From the NCBI GenBank assembly GCA_964411885.1, contig CAYPMK010000026.1, forward strand, positions 1 to 18,672: a DNA stretch of 18,672 nucleotides, written 5' to 3'. The position numbers and the translations under genes are program-made. This DNA comes from JAKLHL01 sp964411885. Lineage in GTDB: Bacteria > Bdellovibrionota > JAFGOL01. The notes below the pieces were generated by a model that searched no databases, had not been told where the DNA came from, and saw only the letters and a list, made by a program, of their open reading frames with translations. This document shows, piece after piece, positions 1 through 7,229 of this stretch (within the stretch, counting starts at the first letter, position 1; each line of letters opens with the position of its first letter).

Positions 1-52
1 TACATGAAGACAATAAAAAAATTAAAGAAAACAAAAAAACAAATCTACTCAT
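1..52 (-). CDS. N-terminus of a lipoprotein gene, truncated by the window edge
   Basis: On the minus strand an ATG at 52 opens a frame that runs off the left edge and reads MSRFVFLFSLIFLLSSC. This is a textbook type II signal peptide: one Arg near the N-terminus, a Phe/Leu/Ile-rich core of about 12 residues, and the lipobox L-S-S-C with the lipidated Cys at residue 17. A GGGAGGG Shine-Dalgarno-like run lies at about 61-67, some 8 nt upstream of the ATG, and a near-consensus promoter lies further upstream at 126-154. Signal peptide, ribosome site and promoter agree, so I call it a real gene although only 17 codons are visible. The mature protein's function is unknown. It is transcribed in the same direction as the lpx-cysK block, but its own promoter suggests a separate unit. 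Confidence 0.72.
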   Translation of the reverse strand, partial: MSRFVFLFSLIFLLSSC

Positions 53-114
53 TTTAATGGCCCTCCCTGAACGTACTACCTTGGCCTACTATTTCTCTAG
101 AAAACAGAATACTT

Positions 115-141
115 ACTTAATTTGAATTATATCAAATAAGT
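115..141. promoter_or_regulatory. Inverted repeat centred on the -10 box (candidate operator)
   Basis: ACTTAATTTGA (115-125) and TCAAATAAGT (132-141) are reverse complements apart from one extra A in the left arm. The six bases between them are exactly the TATAAT -10 box of the promoter at 126-154. A symmetric arrangement centred on the -10 hexamer is what a repressor site would look like. The arms are AT-only apart from a few bases, and no T-run follows on the cysK side, so a rho-independent terminator is less likely. The regulator is unknown. Confidence 0.45.
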
Positions 142-154
142 TAATCTAAGTCAA
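126..154 (-). promoter_or_regulatory. Near-consensus sigma70-type promoter for the left-edge lipoprotein gene
   Basis: Read on the minus strand, a TTGACT hexamer (149-154) is followed by exactly 17 bases and a perfect TATAAT (126-131). Transcription would start near 119, giving a 5' leader of about 65 nt before the lipoprotein ATG at 52. The element sits just downstream of the cysK stop (173-175), so it separates the lipoprotein gene from the long upstream block. It is the best promoter match seen in this window. No transcript data support it. Confidence 0.7.
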
Positions 155-172
155 TTAAAATAATAAATTAAA

Positions 173-1090
173 TTATTTAAACAAATCTGTAGATAAATAG
201 CGCTCTGCTGTATCGCAAATTATTGTAACTATTGAACTATTCATGTGTTCTGGTCTCGTTGCTAAACTCATTGCAGACCACACATTTGCACCCGCAGAAA
301 TACCCGCAAAAACACCATCAGTAAGCATCATGCGCTTAGCTGTATTTATGGCATCATCTTCATTAACTTGTAAGATTTCATCCACTACACTTAAATCTAA
401 AACTTTTGGAATAAAACCTGCACCTATGCCCTGTATCTTATGTGGGCCGGGCTTACCGCCAGAAAGTACACAAGAAGCTTTTGGCTCTACTGCAATTATT
501 TTTACCTTTGGGTTAAGTTCTTTAAGTTTTTTTCCAACACCACTTATGGTTGAACCAGTACCAACACCAGCTACAAAAATATCTGGCACTCTTCCAAGAT
601 CACTAACAATTTCTGGACCAGTAGTATCATAATGGAATTTTGGTCCAGCAGGATTAGAGAATTGATCAAGCATTATTGCATCAGCATCTTTACTAATTAT
701 TTTTTTTGCCTCTTCTACAGCGCCGCTCATTCCCTTTTCTTTTGGAGTAAGTATTAGCTCGGCACCAAAAGCGCTCATTATTTTTCTTCTTTCAATGCTC
801 ATGCTTTCTGGCATTACAAGTTTTACTTTATAGCCTCTTAAAGCACCAATATATGAAAGTGCTATACCTGTATTTCCACTAGTAGGCTCAACCAAGGTCA
901 TTCCAGACTTGAGTACTCCTCTTTTTTCAGCGTCTGTTATCATAGCAAAGGCAAGTCTATCTTTTACGCTTGCAAGTGGGTTCATGTTCTCCATTTTTCC
1001 AAAAACACGATTAGACCCTACTCTTCCTATGTTCAACTCTAATAAAGGTGTACCACCTATTAGCGAAGTTAATTCTTTATAAAGTACCAA
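173..1090 (-). CDS. cysK: Cysteine synthase (O-acetylserine sulfhydrylase A type)
   Basis: PLP enzyme of 305 aa that makes L-cysteine from O-acetylserine and sulfide in the cytoplasm. The N-terminal pattern LIGGTPLLEL, the PLP lysine K43 in PLASVKDR, the substrate loop EPTSGNTG (68-75) and the phosphate loop GVGTGSTISGVG (about 175-186) are all present. The usual GTGGT of that loop reads GTGST here, a mild change. Length is normal for CysK/CysM. The start is TTG at 1090: a GGAGGG ribosome site about 6 nt upstream (near 1097-1102) and the family alignment both support it, and the next ATG would remove the N-terminal strand. The start lies inside the 3' end of the deaminase gene (14 nt overlap), so translation is probably coupled. 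It is the last gene of the minus-strand block. CysK versus CysM cannot be separated with certainty by eye. Confidence 0.92.
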   Translation of the reverse strand: MVLYKELTSLIGGTPLLELNIGRVGSNRVFGKMENMNPLASVKDRLAFAMITDAEKRGVLKSGMTLVEPTSGNTGIALSYIGALRGYKVKLVMPESMSIERRKIMSAFGAELILTPKEKGMSGAVEEAKKIISKDADAIMLDQFSNPAGPKFHYDTTGPEIVSDLGRVPDIFVAGVGTGSTISGVGKKLKELNPKVKIIAVEPKASCVLSGGKPGPHKIQGIGAGFIPKVLDLSVVDEILQVNEDDAINTAKRMMLTDGVFAGISAGANVWSAMSLATRPEHMNSSIVTIICDTAERYLSTDLFK

Positions 1091-1511
1091 TGTCTTCCCT
1101 CCATAGTTCTGGTCTTTTAGCTATAAAATCATTCATCATAGATTTACATTCATCCAGATCAAGATCTACAACCTCTACGCCGTGCTCTTCCATGAATGAT
1201 CTTGCACCCTCAAAAGTTTTTGATTCACCAGCTATAACTTTTTTTATACCAAACTGTACCACGGCTCCTGCACAAAGATAACAAGGCATGAGAGTTGAAT
1301 AAAGAACAGTCCCTTTATAAGAACCAATTCTTCCTGCTTTCATAAGACAATCTATTTCTGCGTGTACCATGGGGTTATTTTCTTGCACCCTTTTATTATG
1401 CCCAGAAGCCATTACTTTACCGTCTTTAACAAGAACAGAGCCTATTGGTATACCACCCTCTTTAAGTCCTTTTTTTGCCTCTTCTATGGCTAATTTTATG
1501 AATTGGTCCAT
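1077..1511 (-). CDS. Cytosine deaminase of the yeast Fcy1 (zinc CDA) type
   Basis: Protein of 144 aa with the zinc deaminase signature: H50-A-E52 (zinc ligand and proton-shuttle Glu) and P-C77-x2-C80. It resembles TadA and guanine deaminases, but the C-terminal stretch KRPELWREDIG closely matches the end of yeast cytosine deaminase Fcy1, whose Trp152 and Asp155 close over cytosine; the equivalents here are W137 and D140. The middle pattern (LYSTLMPCYLCAGAVVQFGI, then GES..F) also follows Fcy1. The inferred reaction is cytosine to uracil plus ammonia (pyrimidine salvage). Start ATG 1511 has an AGGAGG site about 8 nt upstream that overlaps the stop of the preceding lipoprotein gene, and the 3' end overlaps cysK. 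It sits oddly at the end of a lipid A block. A nucleoside or guanine deaminase remains possible. Confidence 0.85.
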   Translation of the reverse strand: MDQFIKLAIEEAKKGLKEGGIPIGSVLVKDGKVMASGHNKRVQENNPMVHAEIDCLMKAGRIGSYKGTVLYSTLMPCYLCAGAVVQFGIKKVIAGESKTFEGARSFMEEHGVEVVDLDLDECKSMMNDFIAKRPELWREDIGTL

Positions 1512-1523
1512 ATAAAAAACCTC

Positions 1524-2522
1524 CTACTTCTTGGGCACTATGTAATCCTTTATGTATCCTTTCATAGACCCTATTTTAACCTCTGCTTCAAATTTAAGAG
1601 GTATCTTCCTTTCATCATTAGTAACCCAGATGTACATACTCCCCTTGGTGAATTTTTCACCATTCCTTTCTACCGTTGGATGTATTAGGACAGAATTAAC
1701 ATCTCCAAGCCTTGTCCATATCTTTTCTTCTTTAACGACGGAGAGTGTCATGTTCCAATTTTTGCCGTTATCGTGTACCACATATTTAACCTTATCTCCC
1801 ACTTTAAGTTCATGGGTCCTCATATAATATAATGCAGAAAAAATATCTTGAGCCATCGGAGTGAATTCATCATTACGTTTGGTTTCTGTAGCTACTCGTT
1901 TTGAATCTATTCTTTTTTTCCAGAACTTAGACCTGCCCTTAACATGATCGTAATTAAGAACCATAGATACATTTTGTTTACTCTCACTCATTGTGAGAGT
2001 CATTTTAAGAGGAACAAAACTTTCATAATCAACGTATGAATCTATTACGTCGTACACTCTATATATATATTTCATTAAAGAAGTAGTTTCTGCAACCCCA
2101 TTAAAATGAAATGCTTTTTTCCCATTAAGTTCAACAAAGGGCTTTATCTCTACGGTTAGTGTTGCAGCTTTTATACCTATGTAGTACAGGTCCCAACGTA
2201 TTTTTTCTCCTATCTTAAAAGGATTTTTTACCACCCTTTTAAGAGGCTCTGGCTTTTTAACTGTATTTGCTGTGCTTGATTTGCCTTTTACTTTGTTGGT
2301 TTTTTTTGGCTCTTCCTTTACTATGTCTTCCTTAATGTGATCAGAACTAACTACCGTTATCTTATCTGGTTCTTTTTGTTGTTCTTTGGGAATTTCTTTA
2401 ACTACAGCCTCAGAATTAACATCTTTTGGTATTTCTATATATTCCTTTCTTAAAGTGGCACAAGAACAAATAAATAAAAGAAAAAACACTAGATACTTGG
2501 GATTAAGCGTCCTCTTTAACAC
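1524..2522 (-). CDS. DUF3108-type envelope lipoprotein
   Basis: 332 aa. Residues 1-21 form a lipoprotein signal peptide (basic start, Phe/Leu core, I-C-S-C with Cys21 as likely lipidation site). Residues 22 to about 98 are a low-complexity Lys/Glu/Pro/Thr/Ser linker, typical of a tether. From about 100 on, the folded part (PFKIGEKIRWDLYYIGIKAATL, then MAQDIFSALYYMR, VGDKVKYVVHDNGK and a C-terminal WVTNDERKIPLKFE) matches what I know of DUF3108, a beta-rich periplasmic domain of unknown function. The start is GTG at 2522: a perfect AGGAGG lies 7 nt upstream inside the acyltransferase gene, so the two genes overlap by 20 nt and are probably translationally coupled. Context suggests an envelope or LPS-related role, but no reaction can be assigned. 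Confidence 0.82.
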   Translation of the reverse strand: MLKRTLNPKYLVFFLLFICSCATLRKEYIEIPKDVNSEAVVKEIPKEQQKEPDKITVVSSDHIKEDIVKEEPKKTNKVKGKSSTANTVKKPEPLKRVVKNPFKIGEKIRWDLYYIGIKAATLTVEIKPFVELNGKKAFHFNGVAETTSLMKYIYRVYDVIDSYVDYESFVPLKMTLTMSESKQNVSMVLNYDHVKGRSKFWKKRIDSKRVATETKRNDEFTPMAQDIFSALYYMRTHELKVGDKVKYVVHDNGKNWNMTLSVVKEEKIWTRLGDVNSVLIHPTVERNGEKFTKGSMYIWVTNDERKIPLKFEAEVKIGSMKGYIKDYIVPKK

Positions 2523-3360
2523 GCTTCCACCTCCTGTGTATCCAGAGCCACTGATCTGGATATTCCCTAATAGCCTGTTCTACTACGTCATTATATATCT
2601 GCGTATTATATATGATATCTCCATCATCAGAACCTGTTCTAGCAAACTTTATTTCTTCTAGAACTTTAATAGTAAAAGTTCCATCGCTGTTCCTATGATT
2701 GAACACAGGCACTACAGAGGCTCCAGTATGGGCTACAAACCAAGCAAGACTAGACATACTCCACGCTGGGTGAGAAAAAAAGTTAACCCTCACTCCATTT
2801 GGTGGTCCCATAAATTGATCCATCACAAAACCTACAGCACCGTTATTCTTTAAGGCCTTTATTATCTCTCTTGCGCTCTTTGTTTCATTTATAAGTTTAA
2901 CACCATAGGATTCTCTACTTTTAACCCATATTCTATCTAACAACTTAATACGGAAATACTTTGTAACTATATATATAGGAAGACAATATATGGCGGCCAT
3001 AACACTCATTATTTCCCAATATCCTGTGTGAGCAGATAAAAGGAACACACCCTTACCTTTAGAAAGAGCTCTTTCTATGTGCTCATAACCCTCTACTCTT
3101 ACGTTCTTTTTTGCGAACCTTAATCCATCAAAAGGAATATGCAGCAACTCAAAAATAAGACGACCATAATGTATATAGTTATTTATCTCTATTTTGCTAG
3201 CTTCTTTGTCCTTATATGCCAAAGAAAGATTAGCTCTTACTATCTTAGTTCTAAAACTACAGCATCTTAATAACAAGCCCAAGATACGTCCAAGAAAAAG
3301 TTCCAGCCTTCTTGGCATAAACTTTAAAGGAAAAAATAATATTTTTATTAAGCCATACAA
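2503..3360 (-). CDS. Lipid A late acyltransferase, LpxL/HtrB family
   Basis: 285 aa, near the usual 290-310. The H-x4-E catalytic motif of the lysophospholipid/lipid A acyltransferases is present (H111-TGYW-E116 in LLSAHTGYWE). The N-terminus is hydrophobic (about 5-35) and should anchor the protein to the inner membrane. QFMGPPNGVRVNFF and the C-terminal YPDQWLWIHRRWK are typical of the family. It transfers an acyl chain from acyl-ACP onto a lipid A precursor. LpxL, LpxM or LpxP specificity cannot be told from sequence, so no symbol is given. The start is TTG at 3360, overlapping the end of lpxK by 13 nt, with GAGGAG about 11 nt upstream. The first in-frame ATG (3318) lacks a ribosome site and would cut the membrane segment. 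It is the only late acyltransferase in the cluster. Confidence 0.88.
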   Translation of the reverse strand: MYGLIKILFFPLKFMPRRLELFLGRILGLLLRCCSFRTKIVRANLSLAYKDKEASKIEINNYIHYGRLIFELLHIPFDGLRFAKKNVRVEGYEHIERALSKGKGVFLLSAHTGYWEIMSVMAAIYCLPIYIVTKYFRIKLLDRIWVKSRESYGVKLINETKSAREIIKALKNNGAVGFVMDQFMGPPNGVRVNFFSHPAWSMSSLAWFVAHTGASVVPVFNHRNSDGTFTIKVLEEIKFARTGSDDGDIIYNTQIYNDVVEQAIREYPDQWLWIHRRWKRVKEDA

Positions 3361-4340
3361 AGTTTAAGGAACTCCTCTTTACCTTCTATTAAGTGTTCGT
3401 ACCAAACCTCTATAGATGGTATCCCTTTGTTATCAAGTATGTCCTTTATTTTAACAGCATCTTTGCTAGTATAGACAATAAAATCCATTCCACCCTTATT
3501 AAATGTTGACACTATATGCTCTATATTATGAGAATTATAAGCATAGTGATCTGGATATGCTATATATTCGCTAAAAAGGCCTCCAGCTTCTTTTAGCTTT
3601 GAATGCAAAAATTTGTAATCAGAAACAGAGGAAACAGGAAGTATTTTTTTGTTATTAAATGAAGCTGTACTTAATAATTTCGTAGTAGCAAAAAACACCT
3701 TTAACGAAGGGTTAAAAGCCAAAGCTTTTTCTAAAAGATCTTTTTTATTTACATTATCTATACCGTCAGTTTTTGTAAATAAAAGGACATCTGCCCTTTT
3801 TAGAGAATCATAAGGTTCTCTCAAACGACCCACTGGAATCATCTTATCCTTAAAAGCCATGTTCTTAGACATTAAAACTACATCAAGTTGTCTTTCTAAT
3901 CTTAGGTGCTGAAAACCATCATCAACTACTATATATTTTAAATCACTCACTTGTTTATACAGCTCTAATGCACCATTACTTTTACTTTTGGAAACACACA
4001 ACAAAGAACCTGTTTTTAGATTCCTTAGCGCCATGGCCGCTTCATCACCTATTATATCTGTTCTTGGTTTTTTAATATTAGGGTCTAGAATTAGTATTTC
4101 ATCTTTCTTTAAAGGACTCTTGTAACCTTTTTCCAGCAAAGCTGTTTTAAGACCACGTTCAGAGAGTTCTTGAGTTATCCATATTGATAGAGGTGTTTTT
4201 CCAGCCCCACCTACACTAATATTGCCTACGGATATTACTTTTACAGGAACTTTTACTTTTTTAAATATCCCTTTATCATAGAACAATACCCTAAGTTTTA
4301 TTATGTATTTAAAAATAAATGCTAATACACGTCTAAGCAT
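3348..4340 (-). CDS. lpxK: Tetraacyldisaccharide 4'-kinase
   Basis: 330 aa inner-membrane-associated kinase that phosphorylates the 4' position of the lipid A disaccharide precursor. A hydrophobic, basic N-terminal segment (about 1-25) precedes a Walker A loop, GNISVGGAGKTPL (about 40-52). The family motif VDDGFQHLRLERQLDVVLM follows in the middle, then PVGRLREP, so the domain is complete. Two start codons are adjacent: GTG 4343 and ATG 4340. The GAGG ribosome site is 8 nt from the ATG but only about 5 nt from the GTG, so I prefer ATG 4340. It begins 10 nt after the lpxB stop and overlaps the following acyltransferase gene. Adjacent lpxB makes its substrate. Confidence 0.94.
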   Translation of the reverse strand: MLRRVLAFIFKYIIKLRVLFYDKGIFKKVKVPVKVISVGNISVGGAGKTPLSIWITQELSERGLKTALLEKGYKSPLKKDEILILDPNIKKPRTDIIGDEAAMALRNLKTGSLLCVSKSKSNGALELYKQVSDLKYIVVDDGFQHLRLERQLDVVLMSKNMAFKDKMIPVGRLREPYDSLKRADVLLFTKTDGIDNVNKKDLLEKALAFNPSLKVFFATTKLLSTASFNNKKILPVSSVSDYKFLHSKLKEAGGLFSEYIAYPDHYAYNSHNIEHIVSTFNKGGMDFIVYTSKDAVKIKDILDNKGIPSIEVWYEHLIEGKEEFLKLCMA

Positions 4341-4350
4341 CACTCACACC

Positions 4351-5505
4351 TCATAGATACTTTGACAATATTTGCGCAACATTACTTGATGCGCTGTTAC
4401 CAGTATAAAGAAGTTCGTGTATCTTTTTAAGTTCGTTACTCTTTTTAAGACGAGGACCCTCGTCGTTCAAATAACTAAGCACATCCCCTGCAACAAGTTC
4501 AGGATCAGCTTTTTCTTGGAAAAATTCCTTAACAGTGTCTTTACCAAGTAAAAGATTGACCATGCCTATTGGATCTTTGTATCTAACAAAATGACGGAAT
4601 AAGAAAGCAGACACAGGTGAAACTTTATATACAACACTCATAGGAACACCAAAAAGGGCGGCTTCTACTGTTGCCGTTCCAGAAGCAAGAACAGCATAGT
4701 CACTTACAGAGTAAACATCATAAGATCTAGCACCGTCTATTATCTGTATCAAGGTTTTGCTTGATGGATGAGTAAAACAAATATCATCTTTCTTCAATGT
4801 GGGAGCTACTGGCATTAAGAATTTAAGATCACCATTGTAATTCTCTTTAACTATGGAACAAACTTTTTCTATTATTGGAAGTATATATTTTATCTCTCCA
4901 TGTCTACTACCCGGTAGAACAGCTATTATTTTCTGTTCTTTTGATATTTTGAATTCATCCCTTATAGACGCAAGATCAGCTCTTTTCTTATAAGTATCAA
5001 ACTCATCTATTAAAGGATGCCCTACATATTTAACATCAATTCCTCTCCCTGCATAAAAATCCTTCTCAAAAGGAAAGATCGTAAGTATCTCGCTACTAAT
5101 AGCCTTTAATTTTTCTGCTCTAGACTTTCTCCACACCCAGACTTGTGGACTTATGTAATATATTACTGGGATGCCACATTTCATAAGATGTTTTGCTAGC
5201 GGCATGTTAAAATCTGGATAATCTAAAAGTACAGCGGCGTTATAAGCCCCAAAACTAGCCATCCTTTTAAAATGTCTTAAGGCTGAATATATCAAAGGTA
5301 TCCTTGTCCCAAGTTCCATGAGACCAGATACTGCAAATTCTCTGTTATAATATTCTGGAGTAAAGTTGCCTGTAGATATTAATTTCTCTCCACCAAGACC
5401 AGAAAATTCAACATCATGGCCGTAGTTATTACAAAAAGCTCTAACCAGATTGGCGGCATGAACATCGCTAGAAGCTTCTCCTGCCGAAATAAGGACGCGT
5501 TTCAT
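4351..5505 (-). CDS. lpxB: Lipid-A-disaccharide synthase
   Basis: 384 aa GT19 glycosyltransferase that joins 2,3-diacylglucosamine-1-phosphate to UDP-2,3-diacylglucosamine at the inner membrane face. It opens with ISAGEASSDVHAANLVRAF and contains SGLMELG, YYISPQVWVWR, FPFEKDFY, VGHPLIDE, the nucleotide-site motif VLPGSRHGEI, and ASGTATVEAALFGVPMSVVYK near the C-terminal third. All are LpxB hallmarks in the correct order, and length is normal. Its ATG overlaps the stop of the Gfo/Idh gene (ATGA), so translation is coupled. One of its two substrates is normally made by LpxH or LpxI, neither of which is in this window. Confidence 0.96.
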   Translation of the reverse strand: MKRVLISAGEASSDVHAANLVRAFCNNYGHDVEFSGLGGEKLISTGNFTPEYYNREFAVSGLMELGTRIPLIYSALRHFKRMASFGAYNAAVLLDYPDFNMPLAKHLMKCGIPVIYYISPQVWVWRKSRAEKLKAISSEILTIFPFEKDFYAGRGIDVKYVGHPLIDEFDTYKKRADLASIRDEFKISKEQKIIAVLPGSRHGEIKYILPIIEKVCSIVKENYNGDLKFLMPVAPTLKKDDICFTHPSSKTLIQIIDGARSYDVYSVSDYAVLASGTATVEAALFGVPMSVVYKVSPVSAFLFRHFVRYKDPIGMVNLLLGKDTVKEFFQEKADPELVAGDVLSYLNDEGPRLKKSNELKKIHELLYTGNSASSNVAQILSKYL

Positions 5506-6437
5506 AAATTTACCATTCTAAATTCTATTTTCTCTATTATTTTGTATGCTGTCTGCAACGCTAAAAGAGCATCTTGGGCACTTACAGCGACTGGAGTATT
5601 ATCCCTTACAGAAGAAACAAAGGCACTTATTTCTTTTCTTAATGCATCTGTGCTACCAAATGGCATCGTCTTGCCTTCTATATGAAAAACACCATCTTTG
5701 TTCACCCTTTCAAATACTTCTACATCACCTTTTTGGAAATCAAGCCCAACATAGCTGTAACGTTGGAACAATCTCATCTTTCTAAACACTTTTTGTGATA
5801 TCCTGCTTGCCGTAAGATTTGCCATAACACCGTTCTCAAATTCTATCTTTGCATGAGCTATATCCACTTTATCGGTAAGCACAGGTACCCCAATAGCGTC
5901 TATATCTTTTATAGGACTTTTAACTATTCCTTGGACCAAATCTATGTCGTGTATCATAAGGTCCAAAATTACGTTTATATCTGTGCTTCTTGCTGTAAAA
6001 GGAGCAAGTCTTTGGCACTCTATGAACCTTGGATCTTTAAAAAGATCTGCTCCACCACTCATAACTGTATTAAAACGCTCAAGATGACCTATTTGTATTT
6101 TAGCTTTATGTTTTAACGCTATGTTCATTAGGTCTTTTGCTTCTTCTACGGTCCTAGTAAAAGGTTTTTCTATTAAACAATGTACTCCTTTTGATAAAGC
6201 CTCTTTGGCTACGCCGTGATGATTAGTCGCTGGAGTAGCTATACTAACAATGTCTACATTATCAAGAAGCTCTGTGGTTGTAGCAAAAACTTTGGTCTTA
6301 CATTCTTCTGCCACAAGCCTTGCTCTGTCAGCATTAGTATCATAAACACCTTCTAGCTTAACACCTTCCATATCAGAATATTTTTGTGCATGGAATCTTC
6401 CAAGATGACCAACACCTATGACCCCTGCTCTTAACAT
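5502..6437 (-). CDS. Gfo/Idh/MocA oxidoreductase of the lpxA-lpxB interval (possible GnnA-like)
   Basis: 311 aa NAD(P)-dependent dehydrogenase. The Rossmann start has GVIGVGHLGRFHA (5-17, GxGxxG); the catalytic EKPF motif is at 90-93; HLERF is at about 118; and ILDLMIHDIDLV lies near 160, with the conserved Asp/His of the family's C-terminal domain. Genes of this family are often found between lpxA and lpxB in diderms. In Acidithiobacillus and Leptospira a homologue, GnnA, oxidises the 3-hydroxyl of UDP-GlcNAc, and GnnB then aminates it to give amide-linked lipid A. GnnB (a PLP aminotransferase) is not adjacent here, so a GnnA role is an inference from position and family only. It starts 2 nt after the lpxA stop and overlaps lpxB (ATGA). 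Confidence 0.85.
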   Translation of the reverse strand: MLRAGVIGVGHLGRFHAQKYSDMEGVKLEGVYDTNADRARLVAEECKTKVFATTTELLDNVDIVSIATPATNHHGVAKEALSKGVHCLIEKPFTRTVEEAKDLMNIALKHKAKIQIGHLERFNTVMSGGADLFKDPRFIECQRLAPFTARSTDINVILDLMIHDIDLVQGIVKSPIKDIDAIGVPVLTDKVDIAHAKIEFENGVMANLTASRISQKVFRKMRLFQRYSYVGLDFQKGDVEVFERVNKDGVFHIEGKTMPFGSTDALRKEISAFVSSVRDNTPVAVSAQDALLALQTAYKIIEKIEFRMVNL

Positions 6438-6439
6438 CC

Positions 6440-7222
6440 TTACCTCACTATACCGGTCTTACTACTTAAAATAAAATCTAAAAGATATGCAAGTTCTGCA
6501 CTATCCTTTGCCTGTTCTTTTAATTTATCAACAGCGTCTTTAAGAACCAAACCTTTTTTAACGTATAACAGCTTGTATGCATTTTTTAGTTCCCTAATCG
6601 TTTCTTCAGAAAAACCACGTCTAGAAAGTCCTACTGCATTAACGGATTGTACACTAAAATCATCCAAACCCTTGCCTGTAAAAAATGGAGGAAAATCCTG
6701 TCGTATTAATGAATATGCTCCAATAAAAGCATGTTTTCCTACTCTATTGAATTGTGTAACACCCGTAAAGCCTCCAAGTACGACGTAATCCTCTATAACT
6801 ACGTGTCCCGCTAAAGACACGTTATTTGCCATTACAACATTATTATTAACGACACAGTCATGCGCTACATGTGAATAGGCCATTAACATGTTGTTATTAC
6901 CAACTACGGTTACAGCGTGGCCTCCAACTGTACCACAATTTATAGTGACATATTCCCTGATTATGTTGTTATCACCTATCTCTACACGAGTAGCTTCTCC
7001 CTTATATTTCAGATCCTGTGGTGGTTGCCCAATTGAAGCAAATGGTGTTATACGATTATTCTTGCCGATCTTTGTATGACCATCAACAACTACATGTGAC
7101 ACAAGAATAGTGCCTTCTCCTATCTCTACATTAGGACCTATTATACAATAAGGACCAACTTCTACGTTGTTAGCTAATTTTGCATTCTTATCGACTATCG
7201 CAGTTGAATGTATCTTTGACAT
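6440..7222 (-). CDS. lpxA: UDP-N-acetylglucosamine acyltransferase
   Basis: 260 aa left-handed beta-helix enzyme that catalyses the first step of lipid A synthesis, 3-O (or 3-N) acylation of UDP-GlcNAc(3N) from hydroxyacyl-ACP. Hexapeptide repeats fill residues about 5-185, followed by the helical tail (GLSRRGFSEETIRELKNAYKLLY). Catalytic His125 of E. coli is H121 here (SHVAHDC), and H118 and H140 match E. coli His122 and His144. E. coli His99, His160 and ruler Gly173 are replaced by N95, T156 and A169. The frame opens further upstream with a TTG at 7246, but ATG 7222 (MSKIHSTAIV) has AAGGGA just upstream and aligns with family starts, so I chose it. It begins 7 nt after the fabZ stop. Confidence 0.95.
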   Translation of the reverse strand: MSKIHSTAIVDKNAKLANNVEVGPYCIIGPNVEIGEGTILVSHVVVDGHTKIGKNNRITPFASIGQPPQDLKYKGEATRVEIGDNNIIREYVTINCGTVGGHAVTVVGNNNMLMAYSHVAHDCVVNNNVVMANNVSLAGHVVIEDYVVLGGFTGVTQFNRVGKHAFIGAYSLIRQDFPPFFTGKGLDDFSVQSVNAVGLSRRGFSEETIRELKNAYKLLYVKKGLVLKDAVDKLKEQAKDSAELAYLLDFILSSKTGIVR

Positions 7223-7229
7223 TATTCCC

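Noticed and set aside
115..141. Terminator for cysK
   Set aside because: The stem is very AT-rich and is not followed by a T-run on the minus strand; its loop coincides with a consensus -10 box.
243..632. 129-codon plus-strand open frame across cysK
   Set aside because: Antisense to well-conserved cysK; no domain or start signal.
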